This document shows, one piece after another, positions 45,700 through 54,348 of a DNA stretch of 64,000 bases (the first letter of the stretch is position 1; each line of letters starts with the position of its first letter). The notes under the pieces are model-generated. The model worked only from the letters and a program-made list of their open reading frames with translations, made no database searches and had not been told where the DNA came from. The translations under genes were made by a program, and so were the position numbers. The DNA is from Pistricoccus aurantiacus (GTDB lineage: Bacteria > Pseudomonadota > Gammaproteobacteria > Pseudomonadales > Halomonadaceae): positions 3,596,001-3,660,000 of the forward strand of contig NZ_CP042382.1 in the NCBI RefSeq assembly GCF_007954585.1, written 5' to 3'.

Positions 45700-47100
45700 C
45701 TAACGGACAGGACTCTCACTTGGGCTAACATACCGACGATTCCAGCCGGTGATTATCGAAATCAGTAGAACAACGAGCAAAGCCCAGGCGTAAGGATTGA
45801 GGAATGCCGAGGCAATCGATGGCAGTGGCAGGTCATACTGCTCTACTGTTATCACCAGGGTGGCATACCAGATAATCACAGCGTTGTGCCACGGCAGCAT
45901 ATAGAAGACGGTATTCGCGGCACAGTCCATCAAATTTGCGATACGTGATGGGGCAAGTTTATGGTCTGCTCCCAGGGGCTGACCAATGGTAGGCCCCACA
46001 AGCAAGATTGCCGGCGCATTCGCGCCCAAAGGCACTGTAAAGAGTAGCGTGATTCCCGAGATCATCAGTTCGGCACTCCGCACACCGCGCGCCGCATGCC
46101 TTTCCAGTCGGGTCAGGATGTTATTCATGATGCCGCTGTCTGTAAGCACCTGAGCGAGCGCGAGAATAAACAGGACCAGGACGATCGCACCGGTGATATT
46201 ACTGATACCGTCTTCAACAAGTCCGGACGACTGACCACGCTCGGCGGGAATGGAAAAGATGTCACCGGGTGCGAGTAACTGAGTGAACAGGCCGATAACG
46301 ATGGCCGCAAGAGTACCCCAGATCAGTGAGACTACAATACGCTGCCCACGCATGGCCAAGACAATCACTACGAAGAACGGGATGATCATCAATAGTCCCC
46401 ATGGAGAAGCGTTGACGTCGATGCTGCTAGGAATTGCATCTGAACCACCACCAAAAATCGCTAGTACGATGATCGTGACGGCGGCTGAACTCAAAGACAA
46501 GGGAAGCCTAGCCTTGACTACTGCGCCCATCTCAGCCTTGGCCGTGTAGGCTGAGGTGATGGTTGTGTCGGAAATGGGAGCAATGTTGTCACCAAATGCT
46601 CCACCGGCGAGTATGCCGACAGCCAACATTACGGGATCGCCACCAAGAGCAACGCCGGTTGGATACAACACTGGAACAAGGGCTAGAACGGCACCCACGC
46701 TACTCCCTGTGCCGGCCGCGAAGATGCATGATAGCAAGAAGGCCAATACAACGTAGAAAGCGCCCTGCACTCCGGACTCGACACCGAACCAGAGCAGGCC
46801 ATTGACTAGCCCTCCCTCGGCAAGCAGCTTTCCAAAAACACCTGCGAAGAGATAAGCGAGGATGATGACTGCGCCAGTTTGATCAGTCAGCCCTCGGGTG
46901 ATCGACTCGGCGAAGGCACGTGGGGTCTTGGTGAGGAGTAGCCCAACAATAATTGCCGCCCAACCACCAACCCAGAAACTAGAAATACTGGCCCGTTCTG
47001 CAAGCGACAACCATAGCAAGACGCCAACCACGACGACTGCAGGAATTAATGCAGTAGCGGGACCACCGAACATCTTTATCTCTGGTTCGTTATTATTCAT
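45700..47100 (-). CDS. NhaC family Na+/H+ antiporter-like transporter
   Basis: This 466-residue inner-membrane protein has about 11-12 TM segments with NhaC-family motifs: YLFAGVFGKLLAEGGLVNG, CIFAAGTGSSVGAVLALVPV, and GGAFGDNIAPISDTTITSA, the conserved ion-binding region. NhaC relatives include Na+/H+ and malate/lactate antiporters. AGAGGTTCATCA precedes ATG 47100; the longer frame upstream is only an open extension. It is in the sulfonate-like island, so it may supply ion balance or move a substrate; this is inference. Confidence 0.88.
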   Translation of the reverse strand: MNNNEPEIKMFGGPATALIPAVVVVGVLLWLSLAERASISSFWVGGWAAIIVGLLLTKTPRAFAESITRGLTDQTGAVIILAYLFAGVFGKLLAEGGLVNGLLWFGVESGVQGAFYVVLAFLLSCIFAAGTGSSVGAVLALVPVLYPTGVALGGDPVMLAVGILAGGAFGDNIAPISDTTITSAYTAKAEMGAVVKARLPLSLSSAAVTIIVLAIFGGGSDAIPSSIDVNASPWGLLMIIPFFVVIVLAMRGQRIVVSLIWGTLAAIVIGLFTQLLAPGDIFSIPAERGQSSGLVEDGISNITGAIVLVLFILALAQVLTDSGIMNNILTRLERHAARGVRSAELMISGITLLFTVPLGANAPAILLVGPTIGQPLGADHKLAPSRIANLMDCAANTVFYMLPWHNAVIIWYATLVITVEQYDLPLPSIASAFLNPYAWALLVVLLISIITGWNRRYVSPSESPVR

Positions 47101-47143
47101 TGATGAACCTCTGCTGAAAATAGATGAACTATAAAACTCTGAA

Positions 47144-47557
47144 TTATTGTTTATATAATTCCGAGGCAGCATGGGCATAGCGCCCACCAAGGATGTAACA
47201 GCCCGCGCAATGAACCGGCAAAATGCGTTGCCCGAGTATGACACCTGGCTCAATTTCGATTTCGAATTCCTGCAAACTATCACGCTGCGCCTTGGCGAAT
47301 CGCTGAACTTGGCGATGCGCGAAATCGATATCGTCCTTGACCTGCTGAGGCACCTGTTCGATCAATTTCTGGCGCTTCTCGTCGGAAAGAACGAAATCTC
47401 CGATCCAGTTATCGAACTTCTGCGTGCATTCGCCTAAGGCAGTTTCACCGCGCTGATGGATATCGTTGAGCATCGAGCTTACCGCTTCGGTAACGCGCTG
47501 ATCTTCCACCTCGACACCACCAGATGCAGCGGCGGATTTCAGATGTCGTATTGTCAC
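47144..47557 (-). pseudogene. truncated second copy of the hpsN-like gene
   Basis: The encoded 134 residues align without gaps to the N-terminus of the hpsN-like gene at 51310-52626, with about 20 differences by eye. The copy then breaks off after the YAHAASEL segment and stops within a few codons. At DNA level the alignment holds at a constant offset of 5,069 bases from 47162 to at least 47557, including the GTG start context. A key CYIPGGRY becomes CYILGGRY. The remaining two-thirds, including the catalytic region, is missing. It lies between the antiporter and cuyA-like genes. Confidence 0.85.
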
Positions 47558-47590
47558 TGTTTTCACCTTTAATCCTGTTCCACCTATGAA

Positions 47591-47614
47591 CACCCGCATT
47601 GGCTCATGCGGGTG
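47591..47614 (-). terminator. hairpin after cuyA-like gene
   Basis: CACCCGCAT/ATGCGGGTG forms a perfect 9-bp stem with a 6-base loop, starting 7 bases past the cuyA-like stop. It probably ends that transcript before the hpsN remnant. Confidence 0.55.
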
Positions 47615-47620
47615 GCTCCA

Positions 47621-48634
47621 TCAAGCCTGGTAATCCGGAAAGTCGAATGCCTGCGGATAGCCAAACAGTGCGACGCTGCCGCCAGTATGCAGGAAGACCA
47701 CGTTCTCGCCTTCCTTGAATTGCCCTTTGCGAATCAGGTCGATCAGGCCGGCCATGCCCTTGCCGGAATACACTGGATCGAGCAGGATGCCTTCGTGACG
47801 GGCTAGCAGCGTGACCGCCTCGACCATGCCTTCCGTCGGTATTCCGTAGCCCTCGCCCACGTAATCGCAGTTCGCGACCACATGCTCACGACGCACCACG
47901 CCGGACAGGCCCAGCTTTTCCTCGGTCTTCTGCGCCAGGGCAAAGACGTTTTCTTCCTGCTTGTCCTTGGGCGCGCGCACGCCGATACCGAACACTGGAA
48001 TGCCGGAGTTGCAGGCATAAAGCCCCGTGACCAGACCGGCCTGGGTGCCGGCGCTGCCGGTGGCATGCACCAGATGGTCGATGCGCAGCCCCATGTCGTT
48101 CGCCTGGGCCAGCAATTCGAGACCTGCATTGACGTAACCCAGGGCACCGATGGCGTTGGAACCACCGCCGGGAATGATGTAGGGCTTCTTGCCTTCGCCG
48201 CGCAACTGCTCGGCTAGCGCCTTCATCTCGCCATTCATATCGGCGCCGCCGGGACGCTTGCTGACCGTGGCACCGTGAAGCTGATCGAGGAAGACGTTGC
48301 CGTTGTAGTTGTAGGCCGGATCCTCGCTGCCGGTACGATCCTCGAGCAGAATATGGCACTCGAGCCCCAGCTTGCAGGCGGCGGCCACCGTCTGGCGGGC
48401 ATGATTCGACTGTGTCGCCCCTTGGGTGATGACGGTATCGGCGCCTTGGTCGAGAGCATCCGCCATCAGAAATTCCAGTTTGCGCGTCTTGTTGCCGCCG
48501 GTGGATAAGCCGGTGCAATCGTCGCGCTTGATCCACAAGCGAGGACCACCGAGCAGTTGGCTCAGGTTATCCATGGGCTCCAAGGGGGTCGGCAGATGAG
48601 CGAGCCGAACGCGAGGGAATCGAGATAAATGCAT
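47621..48634 (-). CDS. cuyA: L-cysteate sulfo-lyase / D-cysteine desulfhydrase family enzyme
   Basis: This 337-residue PLP enzyme belongs to the ACC deaminase/D-cysteine desulfhydrase fold. The PLP Lys is Lys49 in [16 protein letters not shown], and the cofactor region [14 protein letters not shown] is conserved. The start [19 protein letters not shown] and [16 protein letters not shown] match CuyA, which splits L-cysteate to pyruvate, ammonia and sulfite, better than DcyD as I recall them. The divergent LysR gene and the nearby hpsN-like gene support the CuyA reading. GGAGGCACGC precedes ATG 48634. D-cysteine as substrate remains possible. Confidence 0.75.
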   Translation of the reverse strand: MHLSRFPRVRLAHLPTPLEPMDNLSQLLGGPRLWIKRDDCTGLSTGGNKTRKLEFLMADALDQGADTVITQGATQSNHARQTVAAACKLGLECHILLEDRTGSEDPAYNYNGNVFLDQLHGATVSKRPGGADMNGEMKALAEQLRGEGKKPYIIPGGGSNAIGALGYVNAGLELLAQANDMGLRIDHLVHATGSAGTQAGLVTGLYACNSGIPVFGIGVRAPKDKQEENVFALAQKTEEKLGLSGVVRREHVVANCDYVGEGYGIPTEGMVEAVTLLARHEGILLDPVYSGKGMAGLIDLIRKGQFKEGENVVFLHTGGSVALFGYPQAFDFPDYQA

Positions 48635-48767
48635 GCGTGCCTCCAGACATAAGTTTTTTGCATAGGTATGCTCTTGATTGATCGCAGCCAATAGACGATG
48701 AGATTGGTCAACTCGCTATATGACTGGTCTATAGCCAGGCTAGGCGCCTTATGGAGGAGTTGGCCAA

Positions 48768-48784
48768 TGCCAAGTTACTTGGCA
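48768..48784. promoter_or_regulatory. palindromic operator between cuyA-like and lysR genes
   Basis: TGCCAAGTTACTTGGCA is a perfect palindrome around a central T; the flanking A and T extend it to 19 bases. It lies 62 bases upstream of the LysR start in the divergent region. Such symmetric sites are typical targets of dimeric regulators, probably the adjacent LysR protein. Twelve-base direct repeats TTTTTTGCATAG flank it at 48654 and 48793. Confidence 0.6.
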
Positions 48785-48845
48785 TCGGTTAATTTTTTGC
48801 ATAGCCAAGGTAGACTTTAAGAACCTTGGCCTGGCGGGAGCGACG

Positions 48846-49751
48846 ATGAAGATCGAGTGGATAGAGGATTTCTTTGCGCTGATCGAAACCGGCAACTTTT
48901 CGAAAGCCGCAGAACACCGCCATGTCACACAGCCGGCTTTTTCAAGACGCATCCGTCAGCTGGAAGAATGGCTGGGGGTTGAGCTCATCGACAGGCAGTC
49001 GCCTCGCCTGGCCCTGACGGCGGAGGCTCGGCTATACGAGCCGAATCTGCGTGCCTGGCTGGCGAGACTCTACGCATTGCGCAGTCGTATGCGCTCCGAT
49101 GCCACTCACGGCCAGCGCGCCGTGCTGACCACACAACATACGCTGACGGTCAGCTACCTACCGCGATTACTACAGTATTTTCGAAATACCGCACCAGATG
49201 CTCGTTTGCAGGTGCGTTCCTCCAATCGAAATGATTGCAGCAGCGACTTCCAACATGGTCGGGCCGATCTAATGATCTGCAGCGAACAGGAAGGCGCGCC
49301 CTTATTGACGTCTAACAGCGATACGCAGCGAGTGGCGTTAGGTACCGAACGGTTGGTTCCGGTAAGTGCCGCCGACTCTGAGGGCAAGCCTTTGCACGAG
49401 CCGCATCCGGAGTCGATTCTGCCGCTTATCGGCTACGAACAGGACAGTTTTTTCCACAGGGCCTTGGCCTCGCCTTACATGCTGGAATTGCAGCGCCGTT
49501 TCGACATCGAACTCGTTTGCGAAACGGCTTTCACCATTGGCATCAAGGAGCTGACCTTGGCAGGCTTGGGGATTGGCTGGTTGCCCCATGGACTGATCGA
49601 GGAAGAGTTAAAGGCAGGAACGCTTATATCACTACTCGGTATGCTCGAAGGGCCCATTCTGGTAGTGGCGGGCTATTGCCGTACGAGGACCAATGTCGAT
49701 GCCGTCGACAGGCTATGGGAGCTACTGCTGGATAAGCCGCCTCCCATCTAA
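48846..49751 (+). CDS. LysR family transcriptional regulator
   Basis: This 301-residue regulator has the N-terminal winged HTH WIEDFFALIETGNFSKAAEHRHVTQPAFSRRIRQLEEWLG, reported here in two pieces: WIEDFFALIETGNFSKAAEH then RHVTQPAFSRRIRQLEEW. A periplasmic-binding-like effector domain follows from about residue 90. It is divergent from the cuyA-like gene with a palindrome in the shared region, the classic layout for self- and neighbour regulation. The effector may be the sulfonate substrate, but this is inference. Confidence 0.88.
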   Translation: MKIEWIEDFFALIETGNFSKAAEHRHVTQPAFSRRIRQLEEWLGVELIDRQSPRLALTAEARLYEPNLRAWLARLYALRSRMRSDATHGQRAVLTTQHTLTVSYLPRLLQYFRNTAPDARLQVRSSNRNDCSSDFQHGRADLMICSEQEGAPLLTSNSDTQRVALGTERLVPVSAADSEGKPLHEPHPESILPLIGYEQDSFFHRALASPYMLELQRRFDIELVCETAFTIGIKELTLAGLGIGWLPHGLIEEELKAGTLISLLGMLEGPILVVAGYCRTRTNVDAVDRLWELLLDKPPPI

Positions 49752-50077
49752 TGGCGCCGGAAAACCAGCAGCAGCCGTTATCAGGCTTCACTCGAACCGC
49801 TCAGCCCCGAAGGATTCGGGCCCGAGGATGGCAGCTCATCACCAACCCGGGGATTCAGCTCGGCTCGATGCCATTGGTGGAAACGCTTCCAGAAAACGCC
49901 ACCACCTCATCAACCAGTACCTGCAACGAATCTACAACAGCAAGCGCCACCTTCAAATCATCTCTTGATGGAAACTTCGTTGATAATTTAGCTGATAAAT
50001 TTACTTCTCCTTAAAAACAATAAGAAGAAGTAAATATCAAAATTAATGAAAAGCACACCATCAAGTGAAATAGAAAT
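49752..50077. other. intergenic region between convergent lysR and aminotransferase genes
   Basis: No convincing intact gene is seen. Short plus-strand frames (49751-50014, 49693-49968) lack ribosome binding sites. One frame reads HHLINQYLQRIYNSKRHLQ, which faintly recalls a transposase integrase tail, too short to name. Near the right end an inverted repeat could end both flanking genes. Composition is more AT-rich than average. Confidence 0.4.
49999..50035. terminator. AT-rich hairpin between convergent genes
   Basis: ATTTACTTCT and AGAAGTAAAT form a perfect 10-bp stem with a 17-base loop containing an A-run, 43 bases past the aminotransferase stop. It could act as a bidirectional terminator. 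Confidence 0.4.
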
Positions 50078-51295
50078 CTATCTCTCTTTATTAGCCATAT
50101 CGCTCTTATCACTTTCTTTCAGCGACTCGCTAACAAGCTGTACAATCTCGGCACAATCGCTTTCATTGAAAGTCAACGGGATCCGAAGATCGCAAAGGGA
50201 AGCCAGTACTTTTTCCGTATTGGGGACTCGGCGCGTATTACCCAAGTAGCGCCAGCTATCATAGCGACTGGTGTAATCTTCGGGCTCATACCGGCCATAC
50301 CATTTGAGTGGTATGTTTCGCCGCTCACAGCCCGAAATGAAGGCTTCAATTCTATCCCTCGGCAGATCCGGCAGCCGGAATTGAATGGAACTACCGACGA
50401 AGTCTTCTTCCGGTGGCCGCGGTATCAGAACGATAGACTCCGCTTGACCGAAACCCTCTTCAAGCACGCGATAGAGCCGATTCCAGCGCTCGCGGCGCTC
50501 GGCGAGTTCCGCCAGCTGCGGGCGCAGCACCGCCGCACGCAGGTTGTCCATGCGGCCACTGCAGTTGGGAGTTTGTAAACGCACGTCACCGAAGCTATCC
50601 GCGGCTGGAGCCGCCAGATGACGATCGAATAGCATGTAGGAGCCGGACAGAATGACCGCACGGCGCATGATCTCCGGATCATCCGTGGTCAACAGACCGC
50701 CCTCCCCGGAATTGAGGTGCTTATACGTCTGAGTGCTGAAGCAGCCAACCTTGCCGAAGGTGCCACTCGGACGCCCTTTCCAGGAAGCCCCCATGGTGTG
50801 AGCGCAGTCTTCGATCAGAATGATGCCCAAGTCGTTACAAATTTCGACGATCGCCTCCATGTCGCCGATATGGCCGCGCATGTGGGAAAGCAGGAAGAAG
50901 CGTGCGCCGCTTTCCTTGGCAGCCAGACGCAGGTCGTCGATATCAACCGTGGTGTCATCCTTTATATCGACCAGCACCGGCACACCGCCCACGCCATGGA
51001 TGCTGCCCGGCACCGGCGACAGAGTGAAAGCGTTGCAAAGCACCTTGTCGCCGGACTGGAGTCCGGCGGCGCGCAACGCGATCTGCATGGCGTATCCACC
51101 GGAAGCGCAAGCCAGGCAATAGGCCGCACCCAAGCTATCGGCGAACTCTTGCTCGAGCAGGGCGGTTTCGCCTCGCTCTCCCTCCGCCAGGTTGTAGCGA
51201 TGCAGGCGGCCGCTGCGCATGACCGCCACCGCGGCCTCGATAGCCGAATCGGGTATCGGCTCCTGCTGAGTAAACGATTTCGAGAAGGTCTGCAT
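50078..51295 (-). CDS. DegT/DnrJ/EryC1/StrS family aminotransferase
   Basis: This 405-residue PLP aminotransferase of fold type I has the DegT pattern: Asp163 in IEDCAHTMGA binds the PLP ring and Lys192 in STQTYKHLNSGEGG forms the internal aldimine. ASGGYAMQIALRAAG near residue 65 and RMDNLRAAVLRPQL fit the family. Members usually aminate keto-sugars, but here the gene is 14 bases downstream of an hpsN-like gene, so an amino transfer in sulfonate metabolism is possible. The start at 51295 follows GGGGGCGGCC. Function uncertain. Confidence 0.8.
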   Translation of the reverse strand: MQTFSKSFTQQEPIPDSAIEAAVAVMRSGRLHRYNLAEGERGETALLEQEFADSLGAAYCLACASGGYAMQIALRAAGLQSGDKVLCNAFTLSPVPGSIHGVGGVPVLVDIKDDTTVDIDDLRLAAKESGARFFLLSHMRGHIGDMEAIVEICNDLGIILIEDCAHTMGASWKGRPSGTFGKVGCFSTQTYKHLNSGEGGLLTTDDPEIMRRAVILSGSYMLFDRHLAAPAADSFGDVRLQTPNCSGRMDNLRAAVLRPQLAELAERRERWNRLYRVLEEGFGQAESIVLIPRPPEEDFVGSSIQFRLPDLPRDRIEAFISGCERRNIPLKWYGRYEPEDYTSRYDSWRYLGNTRRVPNTEKVLASLCDLRIPLTFNESDCAEIVQLVSESLKESDKSDMANKER

Positions 51296-51309
51296 GGCCG
51301 CCCCCTTAC

Positions 51310-52626
51310 CTAGTAACGCTGTTGATCGTGAACCGGGAAGTCCCAATCCTGCTCGGTAAAGTACTTGCGTAATCGCCAGTCGCAGGCTCGGGCATGCCCC
51401 TCCATGCCTTCGGTACGAGAAATTCGCGAGCCGACGGCGCTAAAGGTTCGGTTGGCTTCTTCACTCAATTGCTGAGTCGTCAGCACCTTGAGGAACTTGT
51501 GCACGTTGAGACCGCCGCTGTAGCGTCCCGCGCGCTTGGTCGGCAGGATATGGTTGGTGCCGGAGCATTTGTCGCCATGGGTGACGGTGCTGCCTTCGCC
51601 GAGAAACAGGGAGCCATAGTTGCTCAAGTTCTGTTTCCACCAATCCAGGTCTTCACAGAACACCTGCAAGTGCTCACAGGCGTAGCGATCGCTGACCTCC
51701 ACCAGCTCTTCACGACTGTCGCAGAGTATGACTTCGCCGTAATCTTCCCAGGCCGCATGAACCACATCCGCATTCGGCATGTCGTCGGCGACCTTGGGCA
51801 GAATTTCAAGCACCTCGCGGCCGATCCGCTCGGAGCTGGTGAATAGCCACACTGGAGAGTTGGGACCGTGTTCCGCCTGGGATACCAGATCGACCGCGAT
51901 AGTCATGGGATCGGCGCTATCATCAGCGATGATTGCCGATTCGGTGGGACCGGCGAACACATCGATACCGACCTTTCCGAACAGCAACCGTTTGGCTTCC
52001 GCCACATAGGCATTGCCCGGCCCCACCAGGATGTCCGCCTCTCGCCCGGTAAAGAGACCGAACGCCATGCTGGCCATGGCATGCACACCGCCCATTTCCA
52101 TGATGACATCGGCGCCCGCGACATCCAGTGCATAGGTCACTGCAGGGTTGATGCTATCGCCACGAGGCGGCGAGCAGGCAACCACGAAAGGCACCCCCGC
52201 CGCCTTGGCGGTGGCCACGCTCATCAATGCCGAGGCGGCATGGGCATAGCGCCCACCCGGGATGTAACAGCCCGCGCAATGAACCGGCAAAATGCGTTGT
52301 CCGAGTATGACGCCCTGCTCGGTCTCGATTTCGAATTCCTGCAGACTGTCACGCTGGGCCTTGGCGAATCGCTGGACCTGGCGATGCGCAAAATCGATAT
52401 CGTCCCTGGTCTGCTGCGGCACCTGCGCGATCAGCTTCTGGCGCTTCTCATCGGAGAGAATGAAGTCTCCCGACCAGTTATCGAATTTCTCAGCATATTC
52501 TCGTACCGCGCTTTCCCCACGCTGATGAATATCATCGAGCATTGCGCTTACCGCCTCGGTAACGCGCTGATCTTCTGCTTCAACACCAGCGGATGCGGCT
52601 GCGGATTTCAGATGTCGTATTGTCAC
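51310..52626 (-). CDS. hpsN: HpsN-like sulfopropanediol dehydrogenase (histidinol dehydrogenase family)
   Basis: This 438-residue histidinol dehydrogenase-fold enzyme has RILPVHCAGCYIPGGRYAH, VACSPPRGDSINPA, DILVGPGNAYVAEAKR, DVFAGPTESAIIADD, SQAEHGPNSPVW and EHLQVFCEDL. The closing GMEGHARACDWRLRKYF fits HpsN, which oxidises 2,3-dihydroxypropane-1-sulfonate to sulfolactate with NAD, rather than HisD; there is no his operon here. It uses a GTG start, identical in context to the truncated copy. The aminotransferase follows directly. Whether DHPS is the real substrate needs biochemical proof. Confidence 0.78.
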   Translation of the reverse strand: MTIRHLKSAAASAGVEAEDQRVTEAVSAMLDDIHQRGESAVREYAEKFDNWSGDFILSDEKRQKLIAQVPQQTRDDIDFAHRQVQRFAKAQRDSLQEFEIETEQGVILGQRILPVHCAGCYIPGGRYAHAASALMSVATAKAAGVPFVVACSPPRGDSINPAVTYALDVAGADVIMEMGGVHAMASMAFGLFTGREADILVGPGNAYVAEAKRLLFGKVGIDVFAGPTESAIIADDSADPMTIAVDLVSQAEHGPNSPVWLFTSSERIGREVLEILPKVADDMPNADVVHAAWEDYGEVILCDSREELVEVSDRYACEHLQVFCEDLDWWKQNLSNYGSLFLGEGSTVTHGDKCSGTNHILPTKRAGRYSGGLNVHKFLKVLTTQQLSEEANRTFSAVGSRISRTEGMEGHARACDWRLRKYFTEQDWDFPVHDQQRY

Positions 52627-52724
52627 TGTTTTTATCCTTATCGTATGCCATTCATGGAAACTGTAACCGGTCGATGACGATGGCTTCGTCAGACCTGATC
52701 CTTAAGGGCGGATCTCATCCCCTG

Positions 52725-54194
52725 TCAAGATTGACCCGCCTCGGCGGCCAGCGTTGCTCCGATCCTGCCGACCTCCCTTACCAGCAGATCGAGATCCTCG
52801 AATCTCGTGCGATGGTTCGTGATGTTGACCCGGATCGCGGTGTTGTCGTGAATGATGGTGGTCGAGGGGGCGGCGATACCCTGGAGTTGCAGCTGGATGA
52901 CGATCTCTTCATTCAGGCGATTCAACTCGGGGGAGGTCAACTCGGGATGGGCATAGCGAAAGCAGCAGATATTCATCGCGACCGGCGCCAACACTTCCAT
53001 ATTCGGCCGAGCCGCGACCTGTTCCGCCAGATAAGCCGCCTGCTCGCAGTTGCGGGTGATCAGCCGACCCAGCTTGTCGGTGCCGTGTTCATTGAGCTGG
53101 GCCCAGATCTTGAGCGCTCGAAAGCCGCGGGATAGTTCGGGGCCGTACTCCACCGGCCAAGGGTTGCCGGCGGCAAGGCCCCGGTCAGCCCCCTTGAGGT
53201 AGTCGGGGCGATCGGAGAATGTTCGGCGGTGCGCCTCTTCGGATCGGACGAGGACGAAGCCGGCGTCGTAGTTGACATGCAGCCACTTGTGAAAATCGAA
53301 CGCCAGCGAGTCGGCTCGTTTCAATCCGGTCAACCGCGGGCGAAGCCGATCGCTGAGGACGCCGCTGGCGCCGAACGCGCCATCGACATGAAACCATAGG
53401 CCTTCCTGGGCCGCGAGGTCGGCGATGGCTTCCAGGTCATCGATCGCGCCGACATTGACCGCGCCGGCAGTGCCGATGACGGCAAAGGGCGTGCGCCCTT
53501 CTGTCCGATCGGTGGCGATCGCGGTTTTCAGCGCCTCCATGTCGATCTGGAAACGCTCGTCCACCGGAATCTTGCGAAGGGCATTCGCGCCGAGACCCAG
53601 AATATCGAAGGCACGTGCGACGCAGGAATGGGTCTGCGTCGAAGTGTAGCCGACCAGCGGTGCGCCGCCGACGCCCTCTGTGCGACTGGTAAAGTCGAGA
53701 CACCGGTCCCTTGCCACTTTCAAGGCAATCACCGTCGCAATCGAGGTGCCGGACACGATCAGGCCGCTGGCGGTCTCGGGAAACTCGAACAATTCCCGGC
53801 ACCATTTCACCACCTGTTTTTCCACGTACATCGCGCCGTGGTCTCGACCGCCCAGATTGGCGTTCATCGCCGCCACCGCGATCTCGGCGATCAGGTTTCC
53901 CGGCGTGCCGGACCCATGCACCCAGCCAAAAAAACGCGGGTGGGTGTTGCCGATGCCGTAAGGCAGCAGCGCTTCGATCCGCTGCTGGGTCGCTGCCAAC
54001 CCGTGACCATCGATCGGCAGTTCGGCTTGAAGCGACTGCTTCATTTCCGGCGGCACTTCATTCCAGACGCGGCCTTGGCGGGCGGCCTCCATCTTGTCGA
54101 CCGCAGCATCCAGCATCTTGTGGGCAAGTGTTCGAAATTCACGCCAGTCGCCGGGATCGAGCGACGGGTCCGCAGGAGTTTGCGAGGCGTCCAT
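52725..54194 (-). CDS. group II PLP-dependent decarboxylase
   Basis: This 489-residue decarboxylase of the aromatic amino acid/glutamate/diaminobutyrate group has NTHPRFFGWVHGSGTPGNLI, TSTQTHSCVARAFDILG, WFHVDGAFGASGVLSD with the PLP-binding Asp, and the PLP Lys in FDFHKWLHVNYD. The substrate cannot be fixed from motifs; aromatic amino acids, cysteate/cysteine sulfinate and 2,4-diaminobutyrate are all possible. It lies between the sulfonate-like and ectoine clusters. It is the last minus-strand gene before hpsN, separated by 98 bases. Confidence 0.85.
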   Translation of the reverse strand: MDASQTPADPSLDPGDWREFRTLAHKMLDAAVDKMEAARQGRVWNEVPPEMKQSLQAELPIDGHGLAATQQRIEALLPYGIGNTHPRFFGWVHGSGTPGNLIAEIAVAAMNANLGGRDHGAMYVEKQVVKWCRELFEFPETASGLIVSGTSIATVIALKVARDRCLDFTSRTEGVGGAPLVGYTSTQTHSCVARAFDILGLGANALRKIPVDERFQIDMEALKTAIATDRTEGRTPFAVIGTAGAVNVGAIDDLEAIADLAAQEGLWFHVDGAFGASGVLSDRLRPRLTGLKRADSLAFDFHKWLHVNYDAGFVLVRSEEAHRRTFSDRPDYLKGADRGLAAGNPWPVEYGPELSRGFRALKIWAQLNEHGTDKLGRLITRNCEQAAYLAEQVAARPNMEVLAPVAMNICCFRYAHPELTSPELNRLNEEIVIQLQLQGIAAPSTTIIHDNTAIRVNITNHRTRFEDLDLLVREVGRIGATLAAEAGQS

Positions 54195-54348
54195 GAGAGT
54201 GTTCCTCCCGGAGGATCAAGAAAGCACAGGCGCGTTATCGGCCGCCGTCACTTATTTTCTATTCCAGCTCGTCAGTACCGAAACAACAGTACCACGAGCA
54301 AGAATCAAGCGTACGGAGAGCGACCGAATCAGCAGTCACCAGCATGTC

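Noticed and set aside
49693-50014. Small plus-strand genes or transposase remnant after lysR
   Set aside because: No ribosome binding site, no coherent domain; the resemblance to an integrase tail covers only a few residues.
51310-52626. Histidinol dehydrogenase of histidine biosynthesis
   Set aside because: No other his gene is near; neighbours and C-terminal sequence favour an HpsN-type dehydrogenase.
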